Assembly: GCA_035298385.1 (NCBI GenBank)
Contig: DATGYC010000085.1
Coordinates: 1 to 13,170 of the forward strand
Source of the DNA: DATGYC01 sp035298385
GTDB lineage: Bacteria; Bacillota; Sulfobacillia; Symbiobacteriales; Symbiobacteriaceae
Length of the DNA stretch: 13,170 nucleotides
Reading direction: 5' to 3'
Part shown: positions 12,754-13,170 of the stretch, piece by piece
Numbering within the stretch: position 1 is the first letter of the stretch
Layout of the letters: each line of letters starts with the position of its first letter
Notes under the pieces: generated by a model
Database searches by the model: none
What the model was told of the DNA's origin: nothing
The model's input: the letters and a program-made list of their open reading frames with translations, nothing else
Program-made: the position numbers and the translations under genes

Positions 12754-12873
12754 CTAGTGGGAGTAGGGCGGGATCAGCCCACGCCTCTGCGGCAGCATCA
12801 GCGGGGTGCCATAGCGGCTGGCGAGGAAGTGGGCGCGGGCGCCGCCGGCGATCTGGTCTTGCAGACTATTCAT
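12754..12873 (-). CDS. Small protein (39 aa), unknown
   Basis: ATG 12873 is preceded by AGGAGA with 8 bases spacing. The product, beginning MNSLQDQIAGGARAHFLASR and ending QRRGLIPPYSH, has codons dominated by G/C in the third position like its neighbours. Its TAG lies 8 bp before the VOC start and abuts that gene's ribosome binding site, which suggests coupling or a leader peptide role. No known family recognised. The frame is open further upstream, but that part overlaps the next gene's 3' end and has no ribosome binding site. Confidence 0.6.
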   Translation of the reverse strand: MNSLQDQIAGGARAHFLASRYGTPLMLPQRRGLIPPYSH

Positions 12874-12919
12874 TGAGCAGATCTCCTGAAGGGATGAGGG
12901 GGTACACGGTATGTAAGTC

Positions 12920-12937
12920 GTTCGGACCGGTACGAAC
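12920..12937. promoter_or_regulatory. 18-bp operator-like palindrome
   Basis: GTTCGGACCGGTACGAAC is symmetric at 16 of 18 positions. It sits 4 bp past the stop of the membrane protein gene and about 50 bp ahead of the small gene, where the promoter of the small-gene/VOC unit is expected. A dimeric repressor is possible; which one is unknown. Confidence 0.5.
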
Positions 12938-12940
12938 TCC

Positions 12941-13170
12941 TCAGGATGCTTTGGCGAGCGACTCCTGGCGTGGACGTAGCCACAGCACAGGCCAAAGGGC
13001 GACCAAGGCAAGGTGATCGAGGTAGACGGTGGCGTGGTGAAGCCCGGCCGACAGGGGCAGGAGCCACTCCAGCCGGAAGAGCGCCGACAGTAGGCTAGCG
13101 AGCGTCACCCAGCGCACTCGGGGATCCTGGCGTCCACTCGCCCAGGCGGCCAGTGCGATGGCCAGGTAGA
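12941..13170 (-). CDS. C-terminal part of a membrane protein (cut by window edge)
   Basis: The minus-strand frame is open from the window edge to TGA at 12943-12941, giving about 75 residues. It reads YLAIALAAWASG, then WVTLASLLSALFRLEWLLPL, then HHATVYLDHLALVALWPVLW, and ends in a short charged tail (LRPRQESLAKAS). That is two or three membrane segments with the C-terminus probably cytoplasmic. Codon use matches the neighbours. The start and any diagnostic motif lie outside the window, so no family is proposed. Confidence 0.7.
   Translation of the reverse strand, partial: YLAIALAAWASGRQDPRVRWVTLASLLSALFRLEWLLPLSAGLHHATVYLDHLALVALWPVLWLRPRQESLAKAS

Overview
The window is GC-rich, gene-dense bacterial DNA. 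Strong AGGAGG-type ribosome binding sites, an S-layer-homology (SLH) protein, two lipoproteins, a NatA/NatB-like exporter and a guanine-PRPP tandem riboswitch point to a high-GC member of the Bacillota (Symbiobacterium-like clostridial relatives are one possibility). That placement is inference; no rRNA or housekeeping marker is present to prove it.

Layout. 1-2075 (+): the 3' part of an ABC-2 exporter ATPase and its overlapping permease. 2186-3751 (+): a secreted SLH protein with a propeller-like C-terminus, which I start at an ATT codon. 3753-3805: a bidirectional terminator shared with the convergent operon. 6068-3776 (-): a promoter, a lipoprotein (CTG start), a SEC-C/YchJ-like protein (CTG start) and a degenerate HD-domain protein, tightly spaced. 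6598-6116 (-): a membrane-anchored Rieske-like protein that has lost all four cluster ligands. 7976-6700 (-): a polytopic membrane protein and a TPR membrane protein. 8527-8075 (-): a MarR regulator with its own promoter and terminator. 9780-8644 (-): a GYF_2-like/three-TM/coiled-coil protein.

9781-10546 has no credible gene. It holds about ten copies of a 32-bp tandem repeat, two 55-bp imperfect palindromes and four 21-bp repeats.

11674-10547 (-) encodes a BMP-family (PnrA/Med-like) purine-nucleoside-type substrate-binding lipoprotein. Its leader of about 300 nt is the highlight: a PurR-type operator, a promoter, a guanine aptamer (C at the discriminator), a PRPP (ykkC 2b) aptamer, an antiterminator candidate and an intrinsic terminator. 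Nucleotide status, sensed as guanine and PRPP, therefore appears to control a transport protein. This tandem is described mainly for de novo purine genes.

12030-12388 is a GC-rich gap with a perfect 15-bp hairpin and a G-rich tract. 12873-12389 (-) is a 39-codon gene followed by a VOC-family protein. A membrane protein fragment runs off the right edge (13170-12941, -).

A cross-cutting observation is that at least three genes lack any ATG/GTG/TTG at the position demanded by their signal peptide or N-terminal motif, yet have good Shine-Dalgarno sequences before ATT or CTG.
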